DNA of 64,000 bases. It comes from Petrosia ficiformis (lineage: Eukaryota > Porifera > Demospongiae > Haplosclerida > Petrosiidae). A program made the translations under genes and the position numbers. The DNA lies in NCBI GenBank assembly GCA_947044365.1, contig OX345636.1, positions 29,306,466-29,370,465 of the forward strand, written 5' to 3'. Below are positions 10,409-20,857 of the stretch, in pieces (within the stretch, counting starts at the first letter, position 1; each line of letters starts with the position of its first letter). The notes under the pieces are model-generated. The model made no database searches and was not told the origin of the DNA. It saw nothing but the letters and a program-made list of their open reading frames with translations.

Positions 10409-12568
10409 TGATGTACATGTACATGAAGCAATGGATACAGATGAGGCATCCACTTTCCCAAACTGGAAGTCAGAAACGTCTTCAATATTAATTGTACCTT
10501 GCAAGGTACCGTGTGGCCCTACAGTTTTTTTATCACACAATTCTCTTGAAATTTTCCGTCTCTTCTTTACCTCCTCTTTATTATCTCTCATTTCTGAACA
10601 AACAAACCTATATGCCAAACAAGTACTGACACCTGAAGCTTTTGATAAATATGAACCAATAACACAACACCTAGGGAAATCGAAGCTTACTTTGGATTTA
10701 TGATTCTAATGGGAATAAATCAACTACCAACATTATACGATTACTGGAAGACAGACAGTACTTATCACTACTCACCAATTGCAGACAGGATTCCCAGAGA
10801 TAGGTTCATAGAAATATCACGATTTCTCCACTTCACCAACAACAATGACTACATGTACCAACGAACCGATCCAAACTATGATAGACTCTGGAAAATTAGA
10901 CCAGTCATCACTGCAATATCTAAAAAGTTTCTGAACACTTACAATCCCCACAATACTGTTTCGATTGACGAAGCGATGATCCCATTTAAAGGGTGATGTT
11001 CATTGAAGCAGTACCTTCCGTTAAAACCTGTTAAAAGTGGTATTAAAGTTTGGGTGAGGGCTGATGCTATCAATGGTTACGTAAGTGAGCTCAATGTATA
11101 TGTTGGTAAACAAGGTATCAAAACAGAAAAACATCTATGTGAAAAAGTAGTGAAACAACTAACTAGATCACTGGTAAATAATTACTACACAGTATATTGT
11201 GATAATTATTTCACAACAATTCAGCTTTTTAACCGTTTGAAAGCGTTAGTTTATTAATGTTATTATGCACAAAACGCAGATGATGTAATAATGACCTATT
11301 CATAAGCTCTGTAGTGTTGTTATGGCTATAAATTCTATATAGACATGAAATCTATTTATAGAACAGGAAGTTTTGATTAAAAAACCGCAATGTTATCAGA
11401 TGGCTTCCTCTCACTTCCTTCGTGATTTTTACAGTTTTTGTTGTTGCTCGAGATTTGGCTTTTGTATCTACACAGTTGTATGCACGCCCCAAATGAAGTG
11501 ATTCTACAGAAGCTAGATGTCTCCTCCAGCTACAGTGTAAGTTATAGCTAGCTATTCCAAGCATGTAAGTCGGGACAAGCGTTTCCTTTCTAGAAAGTTG
11601 GGCGTCGACCGTCTCCTTCGTCGAGTCTGTCTGCTCACAGTCTTTCATGGAAGTAACATGGTAGTTTAAACTTGGTAGGTACTTAGTTATAATCCAGATA
11701 AAGATGTATGGAAGGTTTGAAACAGTTCTAACATAGTTTAAGGGTTGTTTGCAGTTGCTAAATGTTATAGGCATATATATATGCCCGCCACGTATACGGG
11801 AAGCCGTGTTGGGCATATAAATATGCCCAACGCGTTAAAAGGGTTAATGACTTATACAAAAAAGGGATATATGCCTGTGGAACAATTCGTTCTAATCGTG
11901 TAGGATACCCCGATGACCTGAAAAAACATCTTAAAAAGGGATTACCAAATAGAGGAGACTACCTCCAGAGGCAGTGTGGCAACATGCTGTTTTCATTATG
12001 GCAGGATAATAAGCCAGTTAGTGTTTTGTCTACAGGGTCTCAGCCAGGGGAAGCAACTGTTGAACGGCGACAAAAAGATGCAACTAAACATTGTTATCCT
12101 TGCCCCAGCAATATAGTTGAGTATAACAGGTTTATGGGAGGCGTAGATCGAAATGATCAGATGCGTACATACTATTGTGTTCGTCTGAAAGGCTGCAAAT
12201 TTTATAAATATATTTTCTGGTATCTGTTTGATGTATCAATAACTAATACATACATTCTAAGTAAGTATGTACCATCATCCACTAAATTCACACTGTATGT
12301 TGACTTTAGAGTTGAGCTAGCAGAGAAATTGATAGGGGATTATAACAGCAGAAAGGTACGAGGTTGACCACAAGCAGTATGCTGTTATCAGCCAACACAT
12401 TTCAATCACTTCCCCATGAAAGCACCCAAAAGAAGTAAATGTGCGTATTGTTACGAGAGGAAAAGGGAGCTAAAATGGACTCAATGGAGATGTGAGACAT
12501 GTTCAAAATACCTCTGCCACACAGGAAAGCAAGACAGCGACTGTTTTATTAAGTACCATAAAAAATAA
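10409..12568 (+). pseudogene. piggyBac transposase exon 2 (DDE domain and C-terminal cysteine-rich domain), broken
   Basis: The N-terminal part includes LEIFRLFFTSSLL and QTNLYAKQ. After a frameshift near 10680 comes AYFGFMILMGINQLPTLYDYW, then RFLHFTNNND and the catalytic region SIDEAMIPFKG. A TGA at 10996-10998 interrupts the usual FKGR.SLKQY block. The next part, VWVRADAINGY then YCDNYFTT, is followed by a nested MITE (11229-11845). The frame then resumes with IYACGTIRSNR, EYNRFMGGVDRNDQM (the late catalytic Asp block) and WYLFDVSITNTY. A stop at 12365 precedes a C-terminal zinc-ribbon-like domain (CAYCYERK, CETCSKYLC, DCFIKYH) ending at 12566-12568. At least one frameshift, two stops and one insertion make it non-functional, but every domain is still recognisable. 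Confidence 0.92.
11229..11845 (-). mobile_element. piggyBac-family MITE nested in the piggyBac transposase
   Basis: TTAA stands at both ends (11229-11232 and 11842-11845). The left terminus is CCGTTTGAAAGCGTTAG, and the complement of the right terminus is CCCTTTTAACGCGTTGGG. The sequence is the reverse complement of the copies at 47053-47643 and 48159-48753. It contains a 154-codon minus-strand open frame (11352-11816) that resembles shorter open stretches in the other copies. Removing one TTAA plus the interior puts the flanking transposase codons exactly back in frame (QLFN then DLYKKG). Confidence 0.92.
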
Positions 12569-13049
12569 TCACATGCCACTTCATCTATATACTACACACA
12601 CACATTACATTCTTATTAATCCTCAAGTCATATTTTATTTTATGCATATGTGTACACATGTATTACATATACCAGTTAAAAATAATTATCAACTCACCTT
12701 AAAGGCAGTCAGTCTTTAGATTGTTCATGAAAGCATTGATAAAATATCCCTATCAAATGTATGGGCACTATATATCAACAAGACAGGAAGAAAATCAATC
12801 GCTGTCACTGGTAAGTATAACATAATACACAATAAAATTACAGACTCACCTTACAAGCACTCTGATCTTGCTCTGTCGCAAACCTGAACGCATTTCAGAT
12901 ACTTTTCAAACACCATGAACAGGTTTGAACACTCCACAACAGCCCAAAAAGAACGAGTAAGTCAGAGCAACTTTCTGACCTTTAACCACAAAATTAATTT
13001 CGTTATTGGCAATTATTTGCGCATGCGCGTTTCGTCGCTAAAGGGTTAA
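12569..13049. repeat. 3' non-coding part and right terminal repeat of the piggyBac element
   Basis: No ORF of note beyond a low-complexity one. The final bases before TTAA (13046-13049) are CGTCGCTAAAGGG, the inverted counterpart of the left end at 3977. GCATGCGC lies just inside it. Confidence 0.65.
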
Positions 13050-13476
13050 GGTATTGCGGGTAACTCCGGACACACCCAAACTTCGGACAGTTATATCTAT
13101 TTCATACTCGTTCTCAACAAAGGGCAGCAATGAAACTACAAAAGTTCTGCTATCACTAGCTACACACATATGCTTGAAAATGAGCATGATACAATGAGTA
13201 TGCGATACATTTCTTACCCACAAATACGCAAATCACACTAACAAGTAAGTAGTAGTGTGAAAACACAAAAAAGAACTAAAACTTCAACTATCAAGAGTTA
13301 CTCACCTTATGCAAGGTATTCTGCAAAGTGTTAGGATAGGAGATGTAGCACAGCAACTATCAAGATAAAATTCTTTATACTCGCTTTTTAAAATCAACAA
13401 CAATTAAAGTATTAAAAAATAAAGCGCATGAATCCATACAAAAATAGACTGAAGTACTTTGACAAATAACTCATGC
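13050..13476. other. Unassigned sequence right of the piggyBac end
   Basis: One 61-codon minus ORF is present without recognisable features. I looked here for the missing BEL/Pao reverse transcriptase sequence expected if the piggyBac had a single target, and did not find it. Confidence 0.4.
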
Positions 13477-15114
13477 TCAAAGTTTGACAGATGCACATTT
13501 CTTAGCAGCCATTGCTGATAAGTCTTTCTTCTGCAATGCTTTACTGAGTGTGTCAGTGATACGAAAAAGTTTTTCACCTAAAGTAATGCCAAATATAAAA
13601 CAAAATTTTTCCATCATAGCCAAGACACCCCTACCCCTGGCTGAGCAAGTTGCTTCAGTATTTCCCTTATACTCTTCCAATATTTCATCCAACAATGCAG
13701 TGATCACTTCATAATTCACTAAAATTGACCAAAGGGACTCTGCCCTCACAGTCCATCATGTGGGACAAAGTGGCTTTACACCTGGAGTAGCTGGTGCTAG
13801 CTCGGCTTTCAACTTGAAAAGCATAGCTTTTTTTTTTTGCACTATATTTCAATATTTTTGATAGCTCTATTACTGTATTAAAAACATCGGACATCATTTT
13901 TATGGATCTACAAGTGTCTTGCATGGCTAAGTTGAGGCAATGACCCATGCAATGAATATACATGGCTCTATGCTCTTTCTTTTGGATCTGAGTAGCAACA
14001 CCTCTACGCCTACCAGACATATTAGCAGCCCCATCGTAGCATTGGCCACGACAACGATTCAGTGGGAGATTAAACCGTATAAGAGAATCAAGAATTATTT
14101 TAGTGACAGTGTCTGCATTAGTGTGATTTGCGTACAAACCTACACAATCTTCATAGACTTCCAAAGAATTGGGGTTCACATGCCTTATGCAAATAGTAAC
14201 CTGAAATAATGGAGTTCACAAAGTGAATACATTGTTAGGTACAGGGTATACATTAATAACTGCTCACCTGCTCAATCAAACAAGCATCCACAGTTTCATC
14301 TGCCATTATAGAATACCACAAGCTGGAAGAAATATCTTTAATTATCGATCGAAGGATTTGATGTGACAATATCTTTAACATTTCATTTTGTATCTCGTGG
14401 GATAAGAATGATCTTTTACGCTGCATCCAGACATGTAAATCATTGCAATTATTTGCCCGTAATTTAATAAGTTGATATAGATTACCCCTTTGCTCCTCAT
14501 GCCCTCGTAAAGGTAAACATTGTCTGGCAAGATACTCAATAGATGAAAAAATGATTTCCAGACTGTGTAAATTCTTCTTCTGCTCCAAGCTAAGTTGACG
14601 GTCAAGTTGAACATCGATACCAGTTCCCTTAAGGTGGTGATTCCACTTCAAAACTGATTCCTGATGACATTTACTCAGTCGATGCTGCTCAAAAGCTGAC
14701 GTGCCTCTTTTCCAATTATCGAATCCCAAACAAATAAAAGTATCTTCCATGTTTTTTGACATTGTTAACTGACCCAGTAAGAAGACATTTCTACAAATAT
14801 AGCAGAATGCTTTCTGTGCATGGTTATCCCAATGAAGCCATCGTGACCATTTTTCATTGGCAAACCACTTGGAATTGAATGAACGATTTTGCTTACCAAA
14901 TGTTTTGGGAGGGAATTTTTGCAGACGGGGTTGATTAGGCTCACTAATGATTGCAGTATGAGAAACATTCAAGTGCTACATGTTCTGAATCACTATCACA
15001 ATCATGAGAATCTGTATCACCTTCATCCTCACCACTTTCAGAACTTTCTTCTGACTCTCTAGCATTTACAGGTTTCACAGTGAAAAGTTCGTTCAGAGAC
15101 CTTTGCTTAGACAT
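13477..15114 (-). pseudogene. hAT transposase, TTF-type zinc finger / DUF4371 type, broken and truncated
   Basis: The start is MSKQRSLNELFTVKPVNA at 15114, followed by an acidic stretch and a frameshift near 14965. The TTF-type finger region follows (WFANEKWSRWLHWD, AFCYICRN, GFDNWKRGTSAFEQH). Then comes the DUF4371/RNase H part (WYSIMADETVDA), and after a short intron CYDGAANMSGRRRGVATQIQ and HCMGHCLNLA. Near 13770 a frameshift and a TGA fall in the usual CPTRWTVR motif, where CGA has become TGA. The last part (FGITLGEKLFRITD) ends at 13477. The C-terminal hAT dimerisation domain is missing, so the element is 3'-truncated. Its 5' terminus is probably the hairpin-rich end at 15300. Confidence 0.88.
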
Positions 15115-15194
15115 GGCAGCTGACCATGCAGTGTGGTCAGAGTGGTATTATAATTACTGTGTTGGTCACAACACTGACCACATCAGTGCAATAT

Positions 15195-15300
15195 AGTAAA
15201 CGTTATATATAGTATGAAAAAGTGGTGGGGCTATGCCCCACCACTCTCAAAAGTGGTGGGGCTAAAGCCCCACCAGCCCCACCTTCTGTGCCGCCCCTGA
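15195..15300 (-). repeat. hAT terminal sequence with GGGGC stem-loops
   Basis: Read on the minus strand, the end is TCAGGGGCGGCACAGAAGG. This resembles the CAGGGGCGG ends of TTF-type hAT elements. Two consecutive hairpins follow, built from GTGGTGGGGC and GCCCCACCAC arms. It lies directly upstream of the transposase start at 15114. Confidence 0.65.
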
Positions 15301-15619
15301 TATACAATATATTGTATGATGGTGACATCTCCTGCATAGTGTGCAAATGAACAATATATAGGACTCACCACATCAAAGGGATCATGTCATTCATTGTAAT
15401 TTTGCACTATGCATATTCATATATTATTATTTTATGTTCAGAAGAATTGTTGAAAATAGCTCAATCAGGATATTTGCACTAGACACTTTGAGACCATACC
15501 CCTGCCCACAAACAGCAATGTACATTGCTATGATGCAAAAATGTATCTATAGTAAAAATTAAAAAGGGTTAAAGGTAGGGATGTGCGATACATACTGAGC
15601 ATGTGCAGTTAATTATTCA
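15301..15619. other. Intergenic stretch, nothing recognised
   Basis: No coding or repeat structure could be supported here. Confidence 0.4.
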
Positions 15620-16620
15620 AGGGAAGCAGAATGCAAGACGTTTCCAGCTCCTGGTGGAAGAGCAAAGTATGAAAATACATTGGGTTTGTTACTGATGACT
15701 GTGGTACCATACAGAAGAAATACGAAGTAGTTGTGTCAACAGCAACAAATATGCATGTTATCCAGCACATGAGATAGCCTCAAAGCCTTCAACTAGTGAG
15801 ACTAGTAAGTAAAACATCAACAAGTTTACTTCCTGCCCTGCCAAAATTGAACCTTAAAAAGGTAGTAGAAGGTGCAAATCATGCCAAGATAAACTTGTTC
15901 AATTCATGTGTTTAGTTAGACCTGCAGCCCAGCCTTTCTTGAACACTGTACCCAAACTACCTGTCAGCCTCTCATTCTATCAAAGGAGTACATCTCAATT
16001 ACTACCAATATGTGGACAGGCTCCCATCAACGTGGTTACATTGGTTTCTGCTCACTACATCAGTACAGATTGGGAGATGTGTCATTACTGTCTACATCAC
16101 ACAATGCTGAGAATATTGCACAGGAATTCCGTCAGTCTCTTGATGAATAGGGAATTTATAAGAAAATCTTCATTGTAACTGCAGACAATGCAGCAAACAT
16201 CAGAAAAGCTATTATTGATGAAATGAGTTTGTCATACTTGGTTATATTGGTCACACCTTGCAGTTAAGTACTGGAAGAGTTAGAAACCTACTTGACCATT
16301 TTCATAAATCAACCCAGGCAGGCAACCTACAAATTAAGGGAAAAGCGAGACCATTTGAAACTATCTAACCATAAATTAATTAATTAGTACAGGAATGTAG
16401 GACTTATTGTGGGTCAACATACATGATGTTTTGGCGTGTTTGTGCTGTTTTATAATAGAAACCACAGATAGAGCCATTCGTTTCTTATTACCAGATAATC
16501 CAGAGTGGACCCTCATTGAAGAACTGATGACTATATTGACATGTTCTATGAAGCTACAACAATGACCTCACTTCCTCTCTGGGACAAGCGCTAGATGTCA
16601 TCTTAAAGATCGGAAACGAT
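15620..16620 (+). pseudogene. ZBED-type hAT transposase remnant, heavily decayed
   Basis: Fragments in changing frames match the order of a ZBED/Ac-like hAT: TLVSAHYISTDWEMCHYCL (about 16040-16100), then FIVTADNAANIRKAIIDE (about 16170-16220), a GHTLQL-like block and RNLLDHFHKSTQA. TDRAIRFLLPDNPEW follows near 16470. Stops and frameshifts separate all of these. No terminal repeat was found. The frames are too damaged to give exact boundaries. Confidence 0.6.
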
Positions 16621-17060
16621 GACAGTAACTGTATGAGATTAATCAAACAAGTAATTACAACAGACCTACACATCTGCAAAAGAAAAGTGTTGTCGTAAAT
16701 GTTGTCGTGATATTCGGTATTAGGTTTTTGTTGTATCGCACATCTGGACTACAAAAACAAGCCTTCACAAATGGAGTTACTTCCAAGGTTGGCCTTCCTA
16801 TATTGAAGTAAAAAAACTATACAAAAAAACACTGCCACTTTAAAACTATAACAATCCCTTAATTATATAATTAGCTGTAATTGTATAAATGTACCTCACT
16901 AATGCTTGCTTGACTCAATTTTAGGTCTGATTCAATTAAGAAGAAATATCTCAACACTGCAAGTCGATTAGCTCCTTGACAATATATTAGCATGCCAATA
17001 GATCTAATTTTAAAGTCAAACTGAGACTAACCAAAGCCTTATGGAGTGGTCCATCCTGTC

Positions 17061-17345
17061 TTAACCCTTTAGCAGCTATAATTAAAATAAGCGTTTTCGT
17101 TATTAACCCAAATTTAATTAAAAATTTTTTGGTGGGCGGAGGCTTAATATTTATTTACATTTTCAACACTATAACTCTCATATTTTATAAGACTCAAAAT
17201 TCTAACTTACTTTGTGGAAAGAAGAGTCTTAAACAAACCCATTGATGTAAAATTTATACTTTGCTATCAGCAGGAAGAGAGAAAGGCGAACGTTTGTACG
17301 TATAGTAGTCAACGGGCAACGCCCACTTTTTGTCTAGTCTGTATA
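17061..17345 (-). mobile_element. Partial piggyBac-type MITE
   Basis: TTAACCCTTTAGCAGCTATAA at 17061 is one terminus. The sequence to about 17345 is the reverse complement of 52865-53146, the right half of the MITE at 52517-53146. The other terminus is missing. Confidence 0.7.
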
Positions 17346-17374
17346 ATATCTTATGTGTAATAGTAAAATCTGAA

Positions 17375-17893
17375 TTTTAAAGAAATAGCATTATGTTAAT
17401 ATTTTTTGGTTTTATCCTATTTCTCTTTGCAGCCTTAGAGAAGAATCTCTCTAATGGAACATATGATGAGTCTGGCATTGCTGTGTATTTTTTTGCTAGC
17501 ATCATCATATGAGGAAAACGAGCTCCTTTTTCATTCCACCCACCACTGGAGAGGGTTTATTTGATGATCGATGTTCTTCTTGAAACATTTACTCACCTAC
17601 AGAAAAGAATGTGTTTTAGAAGTTGCTTCTGTGACCTTTTCATCAAAGGGCATCCCGCAAAGTTTCCTCTTTCTCTGTTTGTAATTGGGCTTCTGTTTCC
17701 ATTTCAGTTTCAGAAATCTCTTTCTGAGCTGCAAAATCTTGTATCTCTCCTTTTTTGTATGGGTGTTTCCATAGCAGAAGTATTAACAAAAGCCAAACAA
17801 GGGTCCAGCAGAGTGGCTACGGCCATTACATATATTGACTATAAAATAGCCAAGTGGAAGAACCTGCTAAGTCCACTTTCAATATTTGAATGA
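17375..17893 (-). pseudogene. hAT C-terminal (dimerisation) remnant
   Basis: On the minus strand, VATLLDP-like codons near 17800-17830 precede, in shifted frames, ARFPHMMMLAKKYTAMP and VPLERFFSKAAKRNR (about 17400-17530). This matches the order of hAT transposase C-termini: a VA..LDPRF block, then the ERLFSKAG-type dimerisation motif. Frames are broken. The 110-codon plus ORF over this stretch is its antisense shadow. Confidence 0.6.
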
Positions 17894-18022
17894 TTAAATA
17901 AAAGAATTAGATCTTGATTACCACTGTAAAGTGGAAATTATTCATCAAAAATCAATGAAATAATCACAATTAAGTGTACTCTGTTAATTTCCTCGATTAT
18001 CTCATCATAGAATTTCCTGAAT

Positions 18023-19275
18023 TCACGAGGAACAAATATAAACAATCTTCTTTAAATCATCAATTTTATTTGGGTTGATAGATAAAACACCGGAATAGGC
18101 AGGCACTGTAGGAAAAGAATGTCCTGGTGACTTTTTCTTTTCTATAATTAACTTATGCCATTTGTCTGTGTGAGTAAGAGAATACTTCATCCATACCTCA
18201 TTTTCAGAATACTCAAAAATTTGAACATTATGAACCCTCATCCCTGGACAGATTTCTTGAGACTGAAAGTCATACACAAACTCCTGAGATACTGGTACAA
18301 CTGTGAAAGGTTTAACTTTCTTTGCTGAATGAATTACATCGATCCAATCATTTGGAAGGTAGAGGCGATCAACCTTCTTCTTTGACTCAGTCTTGGCAAA
18401 ATCTCTATCAGAAGGCAGGAATGAATGGCCCTGAATAGGAAAGATGTGTTGTATCTTTTGAAATAGCCCCATTTTAACCAGTGATCACTATACAGGTATT
18501 GAATTACTGTGAAGTTCTTATTCTGTCCTGCAAATAGTGGTGTAGACATGATGTTACCTCGTTTGACCCACGATAGGCAGTAGATTCAGGCCAAACATAC
18601 ATAGAGGCATTATTGCTGCTGCAATCGTGTATTCCAAACACATATACCCACAGTTGACATAGGTAAAAAATATTATTGGTAGGAATATGTGGGAGTGGCA
18701 AGTTCTGTTCAAAGTCAAAGGTAAGACAGGCAATGTTTTCACTTTCTCTTGACATTTCAATACATGCATGCAACTCTGTGTAAAATTCTTGAGCTGCATG
18801 AATGTGGGTTTGTTTTTCAGTTTGGAGTCTCTCTTTTTGCGTTGGATCACTGGCATCATTAATCTTCACATTCAGTTCATTAAGAACAATAAACACTTAC
18901 CATATACACATAAGACACTGAACGGGAAGTGGCCTCTTCTTTACGAGCTCTATGCCTTGCTACCTTCTTCAATCCATGCAAGTAAGCATCTTGTACATTT
19001 TTAGATCCTAACCCCCAAAAGCATTCAAAAATTCTGGACAGCTCTTCTTGAGTAAATTTTTCATGACACTTTCTCTTACAAGAACATGGTGGACCTTGTT
19101 TTGCTGCTTTAACTACTTTGCCAGTCGCTGGAGATATGTATGATTCACCACGGGATCGCTTTGTCTTAGCTTCTGCTCTCTTCCAAGTCTCTGGCCGTGC
19201 TTTATGCTTTCGAGGTCGTGCTGGAGTAGTTGTGCTGGATGAAGATGATGCTCCTGGTACTTGAGGGATGTCCAT
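18023..19275 (-). pseudogene. DUF7869-type protein, internally deleted, probably mobile-element derived
   Basis: The N-terminal part starts at 19275 (MDIPQVPGASSSSST) with a Lys/Arg-rich segment and a cysteine motif (GPPCSCKRKCHEKFT) followed by a block ending DAYLHGLKKV. The frame then jumps to a segment resembling the later half of this family (LNVKINDASDPTQKERL, CLTFDFEQNLPLPHIP, MYVWPESTAYRGSNEV). After another frameshift come GQNKNFTVIQYLYS, IQGHSFLPSDRDFA and YLPNDWIDVIHSA. From memory, full-length relatives have some 150-200 more residues between the first two blocks, so an internal deletion is likely. The function is unknown; the family occurs in many copies in invertebrate genomes. 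Confidence 0.7.
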
Positions 19276-20547
19276 CTCCCTTTTTACACATGTTCAGTAA
19301 TAATCAGTAGTGTTATCGTTAATAATATTACTTTTCTATTACAACATACTGGACTTAGCGTGTTTTTCCACCAGGTGGTTCCATTGAAATGGATACATGT
19401 TTATCACTGCTTATGTCTTCAGTAGCTTGGAGAAAAGGTTACATGTAATAATATCTGCCTTGTCCAGTAAACAAAGTGCTGCAGTGACTGCTTCATGATG
19501 CGAGACGATCCTTTCAAACATCAAGTAAGTTGAGCGAGTTCCACCAAGTTACAACATCTTTTATTAATTTTAGTTGTGGAAGAGATAGTTGTTCCTGTAC
19601 ACACCTCAACTTGTCAGACACTTCTATGCTTTGATGGAACAATGAGACTATGTTTTACACTTAATCTGGAGGAATGTAAGTGTTGTGTCTGCTTTGATAG
19701 CCACTTGGACTACCAAATTAAGTGTGTGTGCATATAGCAAGGAGATATATATTCTAAATTTTTATATCATTTTCAAATATACCAACTAATGTTATAATAT
19801 AAACTCACTATATTCCCAATCATCATCATTTATCAAGCTGCAAAACATTTGTTTACATCTAAACATACTTATAACATCAAATAGAGTCATTCACTTACTT
19901 TTGATATGGCCAAGAGTGTCCAGAGTCATTTCAGGCACTCCACGTCATTATTTCAGTGTCCAAAGCCTCTGTCATGAGCTTTAGGAAGCTTTCTAGTTGT
20001 AAAACAATGGATAATAACACACTTTCAGACAAAAAGAAACAACTTTCCACCAGATCATCATAGCCCTTCAAGAAAAACATCGTCAATTCCTCATGATGTG
20101 CTCTACAATGTTATAATACTGTAAAAGCAGTTTTGACGCTTGCTTCGTCATCTATAAGGGTTTTCCCTGTCTAGTAGATATTTTTGTGATGCCTTTGGCG
20201 TTTGAGGACAAGTCAATGCCCATGCAGGTGGCTGTTAATCGGTTAAATATATGGTATTCGTAGGCAAATGTGGAATTATTGCAAAAATTTTGAGCATGCA
20301 AAATGGAGTAGACAAACCTGGCATAATTTAACCATGTGTGTGTATAACCTTATTTATTTATCAATTTTATATGCATATTTAACTTGATTCCCATAATAAT
20401 CAGATTGGCATTACTTGCTTTTTGGTATCAATTTGAAACTTTTATACTTGTTTTGTACAGGTAGTAGTGTAGATTATTGGGAATTTTTTATTTAATCGCC
20501 TTTATTTTTGTTTTGTTTGTTTGTGCTATGTTCAGTTATCCTAAGGG
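19276..20547. other. Intergenic stretch, nothing recognised
   Basis: No ORF above noise and no clear repeat borders. Scattered T-rich tracts are present. The 5' end of the mobile element carrying the DUF7869-like gene may lie here, but I could not identify it. Confidence 0.4.
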
Positions 20548-20554
20548 AAAATAA

Positions 20555-20775
20555 TATGGAGCGTTATCAGTGTCAAAACTACCTGTAAATTCATTGGTAG
20601 TTTTCTTTTCGTGAGGGCGCTTTACAATTTCATGAGGATGGTTATTAATTCCGTGAGGGTGGTTATTAATTCTATGAGTTACAATTTTATGAAGGAGGCT
20701 ATTAATTTTATGAGAGTGATTATTAAATTATCAATGTCAAAACTGATTGGCAGTTTATTAATTTCCTGAGGATTT
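20555..20775 (+). repeat. Left terminal inverted repeat and subterminal repeats of the HECT transposon
   Basis: About 50 bp of outer repeat is followed by three or four degenerate copies of a GTGAGG-GTTATTAATTC unit. A second partial copy of the outer motif (ATCAATGTCAAAACTG) lies near 20730. Confidence 0.85.
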
Positions 20776-20857
20776 CATGAAGGATGCAGCTGTAGTTGAA
20801 TATATAATAATTTCAAGAGGGGTGTGTTCAGTAACTGATCCATCCACCAAGATCCAT

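Larger units (their letters stand above)
3973..13049 (+). mobile_element. piggyBac-type element, greatly enlarged by nested insertions
   Basis: The left end reads TTAACCCTTTAACGACGAA at 3973. The right end, read on the minus strand from 13049, is TTAACCCTTTAGCGACGAA, so the terminal repeats match at 14 of 15 positions after the TTAA. Between them lies one transposase gene in two exons, 4300-4484 and 10409-12568. The 5.9-kb intron holds a further transposon and a MITE, and a second MITE interrupts the second exon. The element landed in a BEL/Pao pol gene on the left. I could not recognise continuing BEL sequence right of 13049, so single-insertion status rests on the matching ends and the in-phase exons. 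Confidence 0.65.

Noticed and set aside
13050..13330. Continuation of the BEL/Pao pol beyond the piggyBac right end
   Set aside because: The frame that would join the RT codons gives no Pao-like residues, so I could not support a single BEL target site.
17561..17893. 110-codon plus-strand ORF
   Set aside because: It overlaps minus-strand hAT C-terminal codons (VPLERFFSKAA block nearby) and looks like their antisense.
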